64,000 nucleotides of DNA from Haliclona indistincta. Lineage: Eukaryota > Porifera > Demospongiae > Haplosclerida > Chalinidae. Numbering within the stretch: position 1 is the stretch's first letter; each line of letters starts with the position of its first letter. Location: positions 14,227,191 to 14,291,190 of the forward strand of contig OZ024788.1 of the NCBI GenBank assembly GCA_964017065.1, written 5' to 3'. Of this stretch, positions 42,485 through 52,942 are shown one piece after another. Both the position numbers and the translations under genes were made by a program. The notes beneath the pieces were generated by a model. The model ran no database searches and was not told where the DNA came from. It worked only from the letters and a program-made list of their open reading frames with translations.

Positions 42485-42890
42485 AGAGAGTTTTAGTTAC
42501 ACGTTTATTTGCACCAACGGTTAACGTCTAACAGTGCTGACGTCAGAAATTAGCACGTGATCCGCTGTTAACCCCTGCCTCGCGTTTAATATTCTCGTTT
42601 ACAACGGCTGGCACCTGGTTTTACAGTACGAAGAGTTTTAGTTAGTCGTATACGTGGCTGCAAAGTAATGGCTAATTGACGTCACCACCAATCCATGTTC
42701 ACGTGGCACACCTGTTGCGCAATACCTTACTAGCTTCGTGGTCCGTCTCTAAGTTGTCGATCGTACATCTGTACATCACTGTACTGTCTATACGAGTAAT
42801 GGAAGCTGAAAGAAGGTTTGTAGTTGTTCTTTGGTGGTCCTGTAAATGCCGTGTTGTCCAGGCGTGATTTGAAGAGTGTTTTTGGAAGTG

Positions 42891-44106
42891 ATGGCGCTCG
42901 ACAGTAGTAGTACTAGTGGTACAGATAGCTGTGAGGAAGATGACAAGGACATTCTGCTATGTGAACTAGCATTTCAGCCTAAACTAAACTTAGGACAACG
43001 CCTTCACATAGCAGATCTTCCTGAGTTGCAGTGCGAGCAGCTGTTCAGGTATTGAATGTGACTTTTGCATATGCAGATCATTTTTTATTTTCTTGTAGAT
43101 TTGCAAAAGAGGATGTCCTTCGTCTTGCTGAGGCACTTCACTTACCTGAATGGTACAGATGTGTCCAAAAAACAAAAGCTACTGGGTTGGAAGCACTAGC
43201 AGTGATGCTGAGAAGACTCGCATACCCAAATAGATTGTGTGATCTGGTTCCAATATTTGGTGAAAGAGAATCAGAACTGAGCATCATATTCAACACAGTT
43301 AGTGCTAAGTAGTATCTGCTTTGTTTCACATTTGAGGTCAATAGATTGTTGATGACATACATGACCGATTTGGATACTTGCTAACCAATTTCGATCTGGT
43401 ATGGCTTGACACAGCAGCATTTTCTGCAGCCGTGTATGCCAAAGGAGCACCACTTGAACAGTGCTTTGGATTCATTGATGGCACTGTTAGGCAGATTGCA
43501 CGACCTGTCATCAACCAGAAAATCATGTACAGTGGTCATAAGCGAGTTCACTGTATAAAGTTTCAGGTAAGTAGTGTGATTGTATATACCTGGATTACAA
43601 CTCTTCTACACATGCAGTCTGTCACCATGCCTAATGGGTTAATTTCTCATTTATATGGTCCATTGGAAGGACGCCGGCATGATGCCTTCATGCTATCAGA
43701 AAGTGGTCTACAATTGAAGCTCCGTCCTTTACACACACCTAATGGAGACCCATATGTATTGTACGGGGATCCTGCATATGGGTTAACAAGGAACATTTTA
43801 TCACCCTTTCGTAGTGTGAATCTCAGTTCTCAAGAGAAAGAATTCAACAAGGCGATGAGCAGTGTACGCGTCACTGTTGAATGGACATTTGGCAAAATAG
43901 TTCAGTATTTTGCCTACTTAGATTTTAAGAAGAATCAGAAGATTCTTCTTCAACCAGTAGGCAAGTACTACATTGTTGGTGCCTTGCTTACAAACTGCCA
44001 TACCTGTCTTTATGGTAGCACACTAGTGACTTCTTTGGTGTACAACCACCTTCATTGGAAACTTATTTGTCAAACAGTTGATTTGATAATCAGTATTAAT
44101 TTTTAA
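42891..44106 (+). CDS. PIF/Harbinger DDE transposase
   Basis: Exons 42891-43048, 43099-43297, 43345-43566 and 43618-~44106, phases consistent. The start is MALDSSSTSGTDSCEEDDKD. Catalytic motifs are D in FGFIDGTVRQIARP, D in LYGDPAYGLTR and E in VTVEWTFGKIVQ, plus KRVHCIKFQ at an exon end and LLTNCHTCLYGS near the end. Just after YGS the frame seems to slip by one base: the alternative frame reads FFGVQPPSLETYLSN and matches copy 2 (LMSSFFNVNFPSLERYLSN). So the last ~20 residues are altered while the catalytic core is intact. Confidence 0.85.
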
Positions 44107-44159
44107 TAGCTCACGTGCATGTCATGATTACTACTTGTCAATGTTTATATGCCTATTCA

Positions 44160-44996
44160 TTATGTCGAGCAGCATTCTCCTTTCTTCTCTGTCCAAGTCA
44201 AGCCTCTGCTTTCTTGTTCTTCCATCTTCCACTTCTGTTCTTGTAGTTCATGTTCTCTTCGTCGTAGCTCCAGTTCTTTTTCTTTTATTGCAGCTCTTTG
44301 TTCATACTTCTTCTCCAACATTTGTACAGCTGAGGTTCTGGTAGCACATTGCCTTGGTGGGTCCTTTCCATCTTTCTTTTTCTTAGGTGGGGGCTCAGTG
44401 ACAAATGCGTCATCACCCTCGTCATACTCGTCTTCACTAGAAGAAGCCACCGGTGATGACAAGGTGCTGCTTGAACAACTTACCTCTTCAAATAATAAAA
44501 ATAATCACAAAATTAATAATATTATTATAGTAATAAACACCTACTTGATAGTCTCTCCATTGCAGCTTGTCTCATCACTTCACCTTTCCTCTTTTCTTCT
44601 TCGGCTTTCCTCTTCTTTGCTGCCTTCTGATTTTCTTTCAAACCAGCCATATCATGCATATACTGCACTATGTCTTCTAACAGCTGTTGTAAAGCTGTGT
44701 ATTCTTCTTCTGTTCCCGACCTGCATAAAACATACAACAGAGTATGAATCAAGCAACCATTAAATTCACCTCTTCAATGACTTGGCGTCATCTTCCTTGT
44801 GTTTTCTTACGAGCAGGTTCATTCGATCCTTGCACCCCCTACCCTTAAGCAAAACATGCTTGTCGGCCGTTGAAAACAGACTGCTCAGCGTCTTTGCTAT
44901 ATCTTCCCATTCTGTCAGCTTATGTGGCCTTACAGCAGCAACTTCGGTAGCTAGGGCAATGTCTTGCGCAACATAGGGCCACCTAAACCCAGGCAT
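44160..44996 (-). CDS. Harbinger Myb/SANT-like partner protein
   Basis: Three exons on the minus strand. Exon 1 is 44996-44770 (MPGFRWPYVAQDIALATEV, with LLKGRGCKDRMNLL as the helix-turn-helix core). Exon 2 is 44720-~44541 (SGTEEEYTALQQLLEDIVQY). Exon 3 is ~44480-44160 (acidic SSEDEYDEGDDAF, then PPPKKKKDGK as a probable nuclear signal, then a long Glu/Arg/Lys coiled coil). It converges tail-to-tail with the transposase, 54 bp apart. By family knowledge it should bind DNA and carry the transposase into the nucleus. Confidence 0.8.
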
Positions 44997-45803
44997 TTTC
45001 CTTCGAGTGAATTAACTACACCGGGAAAACTATGGACAGTACTAGTAGTCATGTGAGTATATAGTAAACTAGTACTCACAACACACACGTAAAACACACA
45101 AAAGCATAACGCAAAAGCATTGTGTTACAAGATACAACTCGATCAACGGGAATACAAGTAACAGGGAAGACGAGAGACCTGTTTAAAAGTACTTACGTGA
45201 AGACAGGGTAGTAGCCGTCAAAAACGTGGAAGATGAACGTGTTCAACGTTGGATGAACGACAAGTCACGTGGACACGAGGGTGAACAGCAAGTCACGTGA
45301 TATTTCTGATGTCAGATGTCAGCCGTATGAGACTTCTCGCTTCTCTTGTCTTAGTCGTCTAGCTTTCCTGCACGTTATTTACAAGCTACCATAAGGGTAC
45401 GTGCTTTTGGTTTCTGTTTTTGAGTGTTTTACGACTGTTTGCAAATTACTGTGTGCGCTTCAGTGTTGTACACGTACACGACTAGATTTCAAGTGGTGAC
45501 GTCACTATACTAGCAGTTGACGTTCAGCAGTGAGGCGTGAACGGCTAACTAAAACTCTCTAATATCGGACCAAAAGCGGCTCTAGCTCGCCACTGGCACG
45601 GCTCCAAGTGGCAGTGGCGGTATAAGATTGGATGGCTAATTGGAAAACTAAAGAATCTGCAAGGTAATAAATTGTGAGGGTATAATGGGAAGAATAGAGG
45701 AAAAAATTTCATCTGACCCTTTTGAATTTAATAATGTAATTTATGGCAGTGTGTAGAGATTTTAATTTTGGAGAAAATGCAAGAAGTGATTATGTGGGCT
45801 TAA

Positions 45804-47567
45804 CCCCCTTACCGCGATTAATTGTAAACGTTACTCCACCCACGTCACGCGATGGCTGTTTTTGAATTGTGACAGCTATCTCGGTACTGCGCTTTGTCTC
45901 TGCTCTGGACGCTTCAGCGCGGAAGCTAGAGGTACGACAATGTTTCCTCAACCTGTTCTATGTCCTGGGCTACTATTATTTGTCCATCAAAGCTTGAGTT
46001 GGACCGTCAAAGCTATCTGCTACCTTCATACACTTACGCGAGCAACTATTCTTCGCTTCTTCCCTACACCACGCAGCGTAAGCTGTACCAGGAACCTTCT
46101 GTGTTGTTCATAACTGGACCTTGGCCATTGTGGAAGACTGTTTGAGCGTGATAACGACATCATCAACGGCTTTCAACTTGTACCGGGCGTGTCTAACTCC
46201 ACCTACCTCACCGCCATTTTTCCAATCATGTTGCTGTAACTTGGAGAGCAGTTTGTGCCGCTTCTACTCGCCTCTGCGTGTTTGCTACAGCTAAGTGAGA
46301 GTTGTCTATCATACTAGTGTACTCCAGAGCTTTGCTAGTAAACTTTTAAGCTTTGTATGACCCGTCAAAGCTACTCGTCAGCAAGTGATGGCGGACGAGT
46401 GAGTTGTCACGCTTCTCCTTCGTGTTGCTCTGTGTACACGGCAACTACAGCCTCTTAGGACGTTTAGAACTTGACCATGGTCATTGTGGGAGCCTTTTTG
46501 TGTGTGTTACTAAGCACAATTGCTGTTGACAGCCTTGTTGGAGCTCATTTTCTGCCTGAACTAGAACAGAAATAATTTCCAGGAGAACACAGCTTTGTTG
46601 CTGCACACTTTGTATCACTATTGTACACTTCCAACAGCTTAGTAAGTGTTATAAACAGCTGGTTTGCCTTGAGCTATCTACCAGCAAGCTATTGAGTTAT
46701 TTGTGACAACCAGGTGAGTACATTTTTATACCTATTGTGCCAGCAAAGAACACTGCTTTCTCTGTACAGCGTACGTGAGCGACGTGTGTATCGTCAGGAT
46801 GCTCAGGCTTGCTATGGATGATTGTAATCTTTAAAAAGGTGAAATTGAATGTATTTATCTTGTGTATAATGTTTGTTTTGCTTGTGTGTGCTTGTTGCTA
46901 GTGTCTCTTACATTATAACCAGTAAAGCATGTGTGTCGTCTTGGCTGAAAAATGTCGTGATTGTTGTGTGTATTGTAGCTTGATGGCAGTCATGGCAGTA
47001 GTTAGTGTGTCATACACTTCAGTTGTACAGTTATATTATGCTCATGTTATCAGTGTTATTAGCCTCTTCTCATCTATTACAGTGCTGAGAAACTACCATG
47101 CTATCTGCTGATACCTTGACGTGTTTTTGCTGTCTGCTCAAGATCAAAATACTTGTTCAAGCTTTCCATTACTTTTATGTTGATTGCTGTGATTGATAAT
47201 AATATTCAAACACACACCACCCTTTTCTGCCTGAGTAGCAAACTGTCTGTGAAAGCAAGTACAGCACTCGTCTCAACAACAAAGCTGTGTAGACACTGTA
47301 CTATTGCAGCAAGAAGCTGTCAGTTATCACTGCTTGGTGGGCGTTTGTTTACACAGACTAACGAGTGTTAGAAACCACAATAAACAAGTTAGAATACTAT
47401 AGCAACTATGTTTCAACGTTGCCAAGGAGTTTTGGCTGCAACAAAGTAAGTTGGCTGTCGCTAGCGGTAGCTGTTTCGAGGTAACGAAGACGCGCATATA
47501 TATATGCGCGTCGCGTATACGGGTGGATTACATCGCGCATAAATATATGCGCGTCGCGGTAAAAGGG
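45804..47567. mobile_element. Non-autonomous piggyBac-like element
   Basis: TTAA at 45800-45803 and 47568-47571 flanks ends CCCCCTTACCGCG and CGCGGTAAAAGGG (imperfect inverted pair). TTAA duplication plus CCC-type ends point to piggyBac. There is no transposase; the 1.76-kb interior has only short frames. Close to the right end lies a 24-bp perfect palindrome GACGCGCATATA/TATATGCGCGTC (47489-47512) and a near copy at 47531-47556. The left 300 bp is related to 4620-4918. Confidence 0.65.
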
Positions 47568-47577
47568 TTAAAAATGG

Positions 47578-47643
47578 CTAAACCCTAAACCCAAACCCTA
47601 AACCCTAAACCCTAAACCCTAAAACCCTAAACCCTAAACCCTC
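47578..47643 (-). repeat. Interstitial telomeric repeat, CCCTAAA orientation
   Basis: About nine units of CCCTAAA with one AACCC and one CCCTAAAA variant. The orientation is opposite to the terminal telomere. It lies directly beside the TTAA of the piggyBac-like element. Confidence 0.95.
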
Positions 47644-49094
47644 TTAATTAGTTATTGCATTTTGTCCTCTACACACTGCCATAAATTACATAATTAAATT
47701 CAAAAGGGTCAGATGAAATTTTTTCCTCTATTCTTCCCATTATTTAGGGTTTAGGGTTTACATAGTGCCTCCCACCTTTAATTTTAAAATTAACCTTCCA
47801 GTCATGTACTACAAAGGCTTGCGCAACTTTTTCATAGGTTAGACCCTATAAATTGTGTTCTGGGGCGGAGTTATGCCTCTATGAATATTAATGAGTAAAA
47901 ACAACATTAACTCATATGAAAGAACTTAAGGTGGCGGGTACCCTTTGCTCATTAATTATTCATAAGTTTTTCACCAAAAATATATACAATCACTGTGTCA
48001 ATATAAAACGCGCTAGAACAGCATAAAGGCAATTAACAGAGACACCAAAGACTGTTCTTCTGCACTTGTTTTAAAACAAAACTTAAATATAAAGTACGTA
48101 GGCGGCAGCAATCAAAAAGCACAGCACTAAGTTTTTCGACTTTCTGCGTCAACTTTTGTCCAAGCCTTGGCAGAGAAACATGAACAGATGCCACCATTCC
48201 ACGCTTCTATATCCAGAGCAGGGCCAGAGGTAGTCTTTTGGGGCTCCTGGTAAGTCAGCGTAGAGAAAATAGCTAGAAAGTAAAAAACACACGGCGGTTT
48301 AGCGCCTTCTTCGAGCCATAACTCTTGAACGGCTACTTTCTTGCCAAAGATTTCACCCTCTGGCCCTGCCCACGACTTAATACAACTGAAAAAACCTGGC
48401 CATATGGTCAGCTGAACTGAGCTGTTCGCTATAGTTGACGCAGAAACAGTTCACCAGTAGCGAGTCGGCGAGTGAACTACAGTTGTATTATTGTACAAGC
48501 TCACGTGCTACATTTTGCTATGATTATAATTATTATCACCACAAGTTTACATAAAATAACAATATTCATGTTGCGTGGGCGAAAGGGTACCCGCCACCTT
48601 AACGAGCTGATTGTAAGGCTCCCATTTTTAGGTGTCAATTATGTTCTAGGGCGGAGTTATGGTCCTATGAATATTAATGACTAAAAACAAAATTGTCTCA
48701 TATGAAAGAGATTAACGACCTCATTCTAACACACTCATTATTAGGTGTCAATTATGCTCAGGAGCAGAGTTATGGTTCTATGAATATAAATGAGGAAATA
48801 TAACATTGGCTCATAGGAAAGAGCTTAACCAGCTGTTTTGAATGAACACATTGTCAGACGTCAGTTATGTTTAGGGGCGGAGTTAAATTAGAAAAACAAC
48901 ATTGACTCACATGAAAGAGTTAGTTACCAAGCTGAGCTCTATGAATATTAATGAGCAAAAACAACATTGACTCACTTGAAACAGCTTATCGAGTTGATTG
49001 TAATGCACCCTTTGTCAGCTGTCAAATACGTTGTGGGGTGGAGTTATGGCTCTATGAATATTAATGAGTAAAACCAACTTTTGTTAGTTTTAGT

Positions 49095-49155
49095 TTTAGG
49101 GTTTAGGGTTTTAGGGTTAGGGTTTAGGGTTTAGGGTTTAGGGTTTAGGGTTTAG
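49095..49155 (+). repeat. Interstitial telomeric repeat, TTTAGGG orientation
   Basis: About eight TTTAGGG/TTTTAGGG units interrupt a satellite unit just after TTAATGAGTAAAA. Same orientation as the terminal telomere. Confidence 0.95.
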
Positions 49156-49450
49156 AAGGTGATTCCCTTCAAGATATTAAGTTGATTTTGATATTATATG
49201 CTCTTTTGACAAAATCATGGCATATAACCTAAGGATGACCTAAAAATTCTTAAAGGGGGCGGAGTTATGGGCCTATGAATATTAATGAGAAAAAACAACA
49301 TTGCCTTAGATAAAAGAGCTGATCGAGGCGATTCTAACGCACCATTGGTTTTAGGTGTTACTCACCAAAATCAGTGCAAAATGTTGAATAGTTAGTGGAA
49401 GATAATGTGGCATGCCCGAAATGGTCATTAGCTATGGTGAACTGGTTAGG

Positions 49451-49525
49451 TCAGATAGCTCAGTGGTTTAGTGCGGTGGCTTCAGAGGCAAAGGGCATGG
49501 GTTCGATTCTCACTGCATGCATGAT
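49451..49525 (+). repeat. tRNA-like repeat (SINE-head-like), copy 1
   Basis: AGATAGCTCAGTGGTTTAGTGC resembles a pol III A box/D-arm and GGGTTCGATTCTCAC a B box/T-arm, ~50 nt apart as in tRNA genes. A canonical anticodon stem and matching acceptor stem cannot be formed, so this is tRNA-derived rather than a tRNA gene. Related copies are at 49634-49706 and 60714-60784, each within a ~180-bp unit. Confidence 0.6.
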
Positions 49526-49633
49526 TTTTCTCTTTTTCTAACATAGATATTACTATTTATATCTGATATTTGTGTCACTCAATGAGCATGCGAAATTGTC
49601 ATTAGCAACGATTAGCTTGTAAGGGCATAAGTT

Positions 49634-49706
49634 CCAGATAGCTCAGTGGTTTGGTGCGGTGGCTTCAGATGCAAAGGGCAGGTGTTCGATTCTCACTGCA
49701 TGCATG
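49634..49706 (+). repeat. tRNA-like repeat, copy 2
   Basis: ATAGCTCAGTGGTTTGGTGC and GTGTTCGATTCTCAC are in the same spacing as copy 1, followed by the same GCATGCATGATTTTTC tail. It forms a tandem ~180-bp duplicate with copy 1. Confidence 0.6.
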
Positions 49707-49912
49707 ATTTTTCTCTTTTTCTAACGTAGATACTAATTTATGTGATATTTGTGGCACTCCATGATCCTTATGAGGGTTACAGGACCTGTTTACAAGATCT
49801 GTTTAGAGGGGGGCGGAGTTTAGGAACCATGAATATTAATGAGTGACGACAGCATTTGCTCATATGAAACGAGCTGATTCTAATCCACCCTTTGTTAGGC
49901 ATCAATTGTGTT

Positions 49913-50081
49913 TGTAGACAATTATTGTGATTATCATTATTCATTGACTGATTGATTGTGTTATGAATATCATTGAACTCATTGAGCATAGAGAACATGT
50001 GCGTGCGTGCGTGCGTGATTATCTAAGCAGCTTGGAGTAATAGAAAGCAGAGAGAAGCGCAGTAGTCCAGAAACTCCTACA
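49913..50081 (+). repeat. 5' LTR of the BEL/Pao element
   Basis: 169 bp, begins TGTAGACAATTATTG and ends AAACTCCTACA, with a GTGC/GTGCGTGCGTG tract near its middle. Confidence 0.95.
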
Positions 50082-50344
50082 TGGTCCTATTCGAACCGGA
50101 TGTTAACAACACGTAAGCATTCCACGAACACTGAGACGAACTACTGGACTTCAATCTACTGACCCGATCCGCCATTTTGTTTCTAACCGTTGGAACCTCG
50201 GAAGGAGCTATACAGCCACTGAAGGATTCGAATGTGAGATCCCTTGTTAGGACACGGATACAGATACAAATTGGTGAGGAATTACATAGTTACACACCTG
50301 TGACACACTCGAGTTGCTGACCACGTGCACACGAAAGATTGTCA

Positions 50345-52942
50345 ATGTCCTCTGAACGAGCGAAAAAATCAAGAGTTAGAGGTGGACATAAGGCAGCAGT
50401 AACTAGGCGTATCAAAGATGTGGATGATACGATCGCTGCAGCCACGCCAGGAAGCCCGTTAGATTTGACAAAGCTAGCGACGCTAAGAATCAGCCTCCGT
50501 GAGAAACTTGATGCATTGAGCAAGCTTGACGAGGAGATATTTGAACTCATCGAAGATGAGACAGAACTCGCGACCGATATTGAGACCGCTGATGCCTTTA
50601 ATATGTCTATTCACGCTACTATAATGAAGATAGATGAGCAGGCAAGGCACAGCGCGAGCGCTCCACCTGCGGCATCAGGTACAGCCACTGCACTAGCACC
50701 AACCTCGAGCAACACTCGATTGCCCAAACTACAGCCTCCTTCCTTTGATGGCGATATAACCAAATGGGCCACATTCTGGGATGCGTTTGATGCCACCATT
50801 CACAGAAACGCATCGTTGTCTGATATTGACAAGTTTACATACTTGAAGTCATCGCTTCACAGAACGGCACGAGAAGCCATTGCTGGCCTAACGCTTTCTT
50901 CCGCAAACTATCGCGAGGCGCTCACCATCTTAGAAAAGCGGTTTGGAAATAAGCAGCTAATAATATCTAGACACATGAACATTCTTGTCAGTCTAGAGCC
51001 AGTCAGTTCAGGTCATAACGTTTCAGCTTTAAGGCATCTCTATGACCAGGTAGAGTCGCATGTGCGTAGTCTCAAATCCCTTGGAATTACTGCCGACTCT
51101 TACGGAAGTTTGCTATTACCATTACTAACTAAGAAACTGCCTGCTGAGATTCGACTAATAATTAGTCGCAAGGTACCAGAGAACGAATGGAAACTAGATG
51201 AGGTGATGACCGCGCTGGAAGGCGAACTAAAGGCTCGAGAGAGGTCGGCACAGCCACACCGAGAACCTCCTCCCGCTCGTGAAAACAACCGCCCTACAAA
51301 TTCGTTTGTAATTGGAGGCACACCTACTAATACCTGTTGTTATTGCCGCCAGAACCATCAACCACATCTGTGTCAATTAGTACCAGCTCTTGAGACACGA
51401 AAGCAGTCATTGAGAAGGTCAGGAAGGTGCTTCAATTGCTTGATGAGAGGCCATTTGGGGAGAGATTGCAGATCCAAACTACGATGTGCCACTTGTGGAG
51501 GACGTCACCATCTTAGCATATGTGACAAGACTGGTCAACACGCCATCCCAAAGAACAAGGATACCGGCGCACGCACTGACAAGAACATGCTACCTTCACC
51601 TAACCCAGAGCTCAACCCCGGTGCACCTCCTTTCAACCCTGAACACACTACCACCACGGTTTGTTCTAGCAGTTCTCAAGTCGTATTTCTCCAGACAGCT
51701 AAGTCTATCATACAGAACCCTGAAACAACAGAAATCCTTGAGGTCCGCTTGCTTCTAGACTCTGGTAGCCAGAAGTCATACATTAGCGAACGAGCTCGTG
51801 AGAAGTTAGGTATCGACGCTTGCGAAGAGCATACACTCACCATTGCAACCTTCGGTTCTGCAGGTAACAGAATCTCTTGTCCCATGGTTGAGGTCGGTCT
51901 GCAATTACAGGACAGTTCGGTCATGAGCCTCAAACTGTACGTTGTTCCTAAGATCTGTGAACCACTCGCCGTACAGCCACTCTCTATATGCAGCAAGAAA
52001 CACAAACACATTATTGGCCTGCAACTAGCCGATCCCACTTGCAGTACTAGTGTATCTCTCCCAGTGGATGTTCTAATTGGAGCAGACGTATATTGGAAGA
52101 TCGTGACAAACAAATTGCGTCGAGGACCACACGGACCAACAGCTATTTTCACCAAACTAGGCTGGGTGCTCTCAGGTCCATCAGATTCTGTCGAACCCTA
52201 TCACAGGTCAACTAACCTTGTCACCCACATACTGCACGTACAAGAGCCCACCCTTGACAGCCAACTCCAGGCATTTTGGGATCTCGAGACCATGGGTATC
52301 TCAAGTGAAGGGAGGTCATTGTATGACAACCTCGCTGAAGTTATTAAATTTGAGAACGGTCGGTACAAAGTACCACTCCCATGGAAGGAGACGCATGATA
52401 GTCTACCAGACAACTACCAGTTAAGTTCAACGAGACTCCAGAGCTTGCTGCGACGCCTGAAGCGTGATCCTGTCATCTTAAGTGAGTACCACAGGATCAT
52501 GGAAGATCAGCTAAAACAAGGAATAATTGAGCTGGTGCCAACACATGAGTCTGTCCCGAATCAAATTCATTATCTCCCACATCACCCAGTCGTACGACAA
52601 GACAAGTCGACAACAAAGGTTCGCATAGTTTTTGATGCATCAGCCAAATCACCTGGTCGTCCTTCACTGAATGATTGTCTCTTTAAGGGCCCTAAATTTG
52701 ATCAATTGATTTTCGATATCCTTTTACGATTCAGAGTTCACAAGATAGCCCTTATAGCTGACTTAGAGAAGGCATTTTTGATGATATTTTATCAGGAACT
52801 GAAACTGAAGAAGAAGCTTTCAAGATGTATCAAGAATCAAAGAAAATTTTTCGCGAAGGAGGGTTCAACTTGCGAAAGTTTAAAACCAACTCAAGTGTCT
52901 TACAAGCACAGATTGACAAGTCTGAAGAACCAACCAGACTGA
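50345..52942 (+). pseudogene. BEL/Pao Gag-protease-start of RT, frame broken
   Basis: Starts at ATG 50345 (MSSERAKKSRVRGG). Coiled-coil region, then the BEL-type Gag domain (PKLQPPSFDGDITKWATFWDAF, YLKSSLHRTAREAI), zinc knuckles (CFNCLMRGHLGRDC and CATCGGRHHLSIC), and an aspartic protease LLLDSGSQKSYIS. The RT entry follows (HHPVVRQDKSTTKVRIVFDASA, LIADLEKAFL). At 52773-52785 the sequence jumps from EKAFL directly to the downstream ...DDILSGTE part. The expected stretch of RT between these motifs is missing and the frame shifts. The remaining residues to 52942 are out of frame. Confidence 0.85.

Larger units (their letters stand above)
42485..45560. mobile_element. PIF/Harbinger element (copy 1), 3.1 kb
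   Basis: Inverted ends AGAGAGTTTTAGTTA (42485-42499) and its reverse complement (45546-45560) are flanked by AAT on both sides (42482-42484, 45561-45563), a 3-bp duplication as expected for the superfamily. A further GAGTTTTAGTTAG lies inside at ~42634. It carries the two convergent genes typical of Harbingers. Confidence 0.9.
45661..47760. repeat. Subtelomeric inverted repeat around a piggyBac-like element
   Basis: 45683-45758 (TAATGGGAAGAATAGAGG...) is the near-exact reverse complement of 47669-47744, and weaker similarity continues inward on both sides to about 45795 and 47645. The right arm runs straight into short TTTAGGG repeats (47742-47760). The space between the arms holds a TTAA-flanked element and a CCCTAAA tract. 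Confidence 0.8.
47860..49912. repeat. Subtelomeric ~115-bp satellite units
   Basis: Recurring motifs GGGCGGAGTTATGG, CTATGAATATTAATGAG, AAAACAACATTG and CTCATATGAAAGAG start near 47873, 48650, 48765, 48878, 49036, 49258 and 49809; another begins at 55950 after the BEL element. Spacing is ~113-115 bp where units are adjacent (48650, 48765, 48878). The units are diverged and interrupted by other sequence. Non-coding. Confidence 0.8.

Noticed and set aside
49451..49706. True tRNA genes
   Set aside because: A- and B-box-like sequences are there, but no acceptor stem or regular anticodon stem forms.
50082..50100. Assigning a specific tRNA to the BEL primer site
   Set aside because: The site starts TGG and contains a T-loop-like TTCGAA, but it does not line up with a full tRNA 3' end, so I leave it unassigned.
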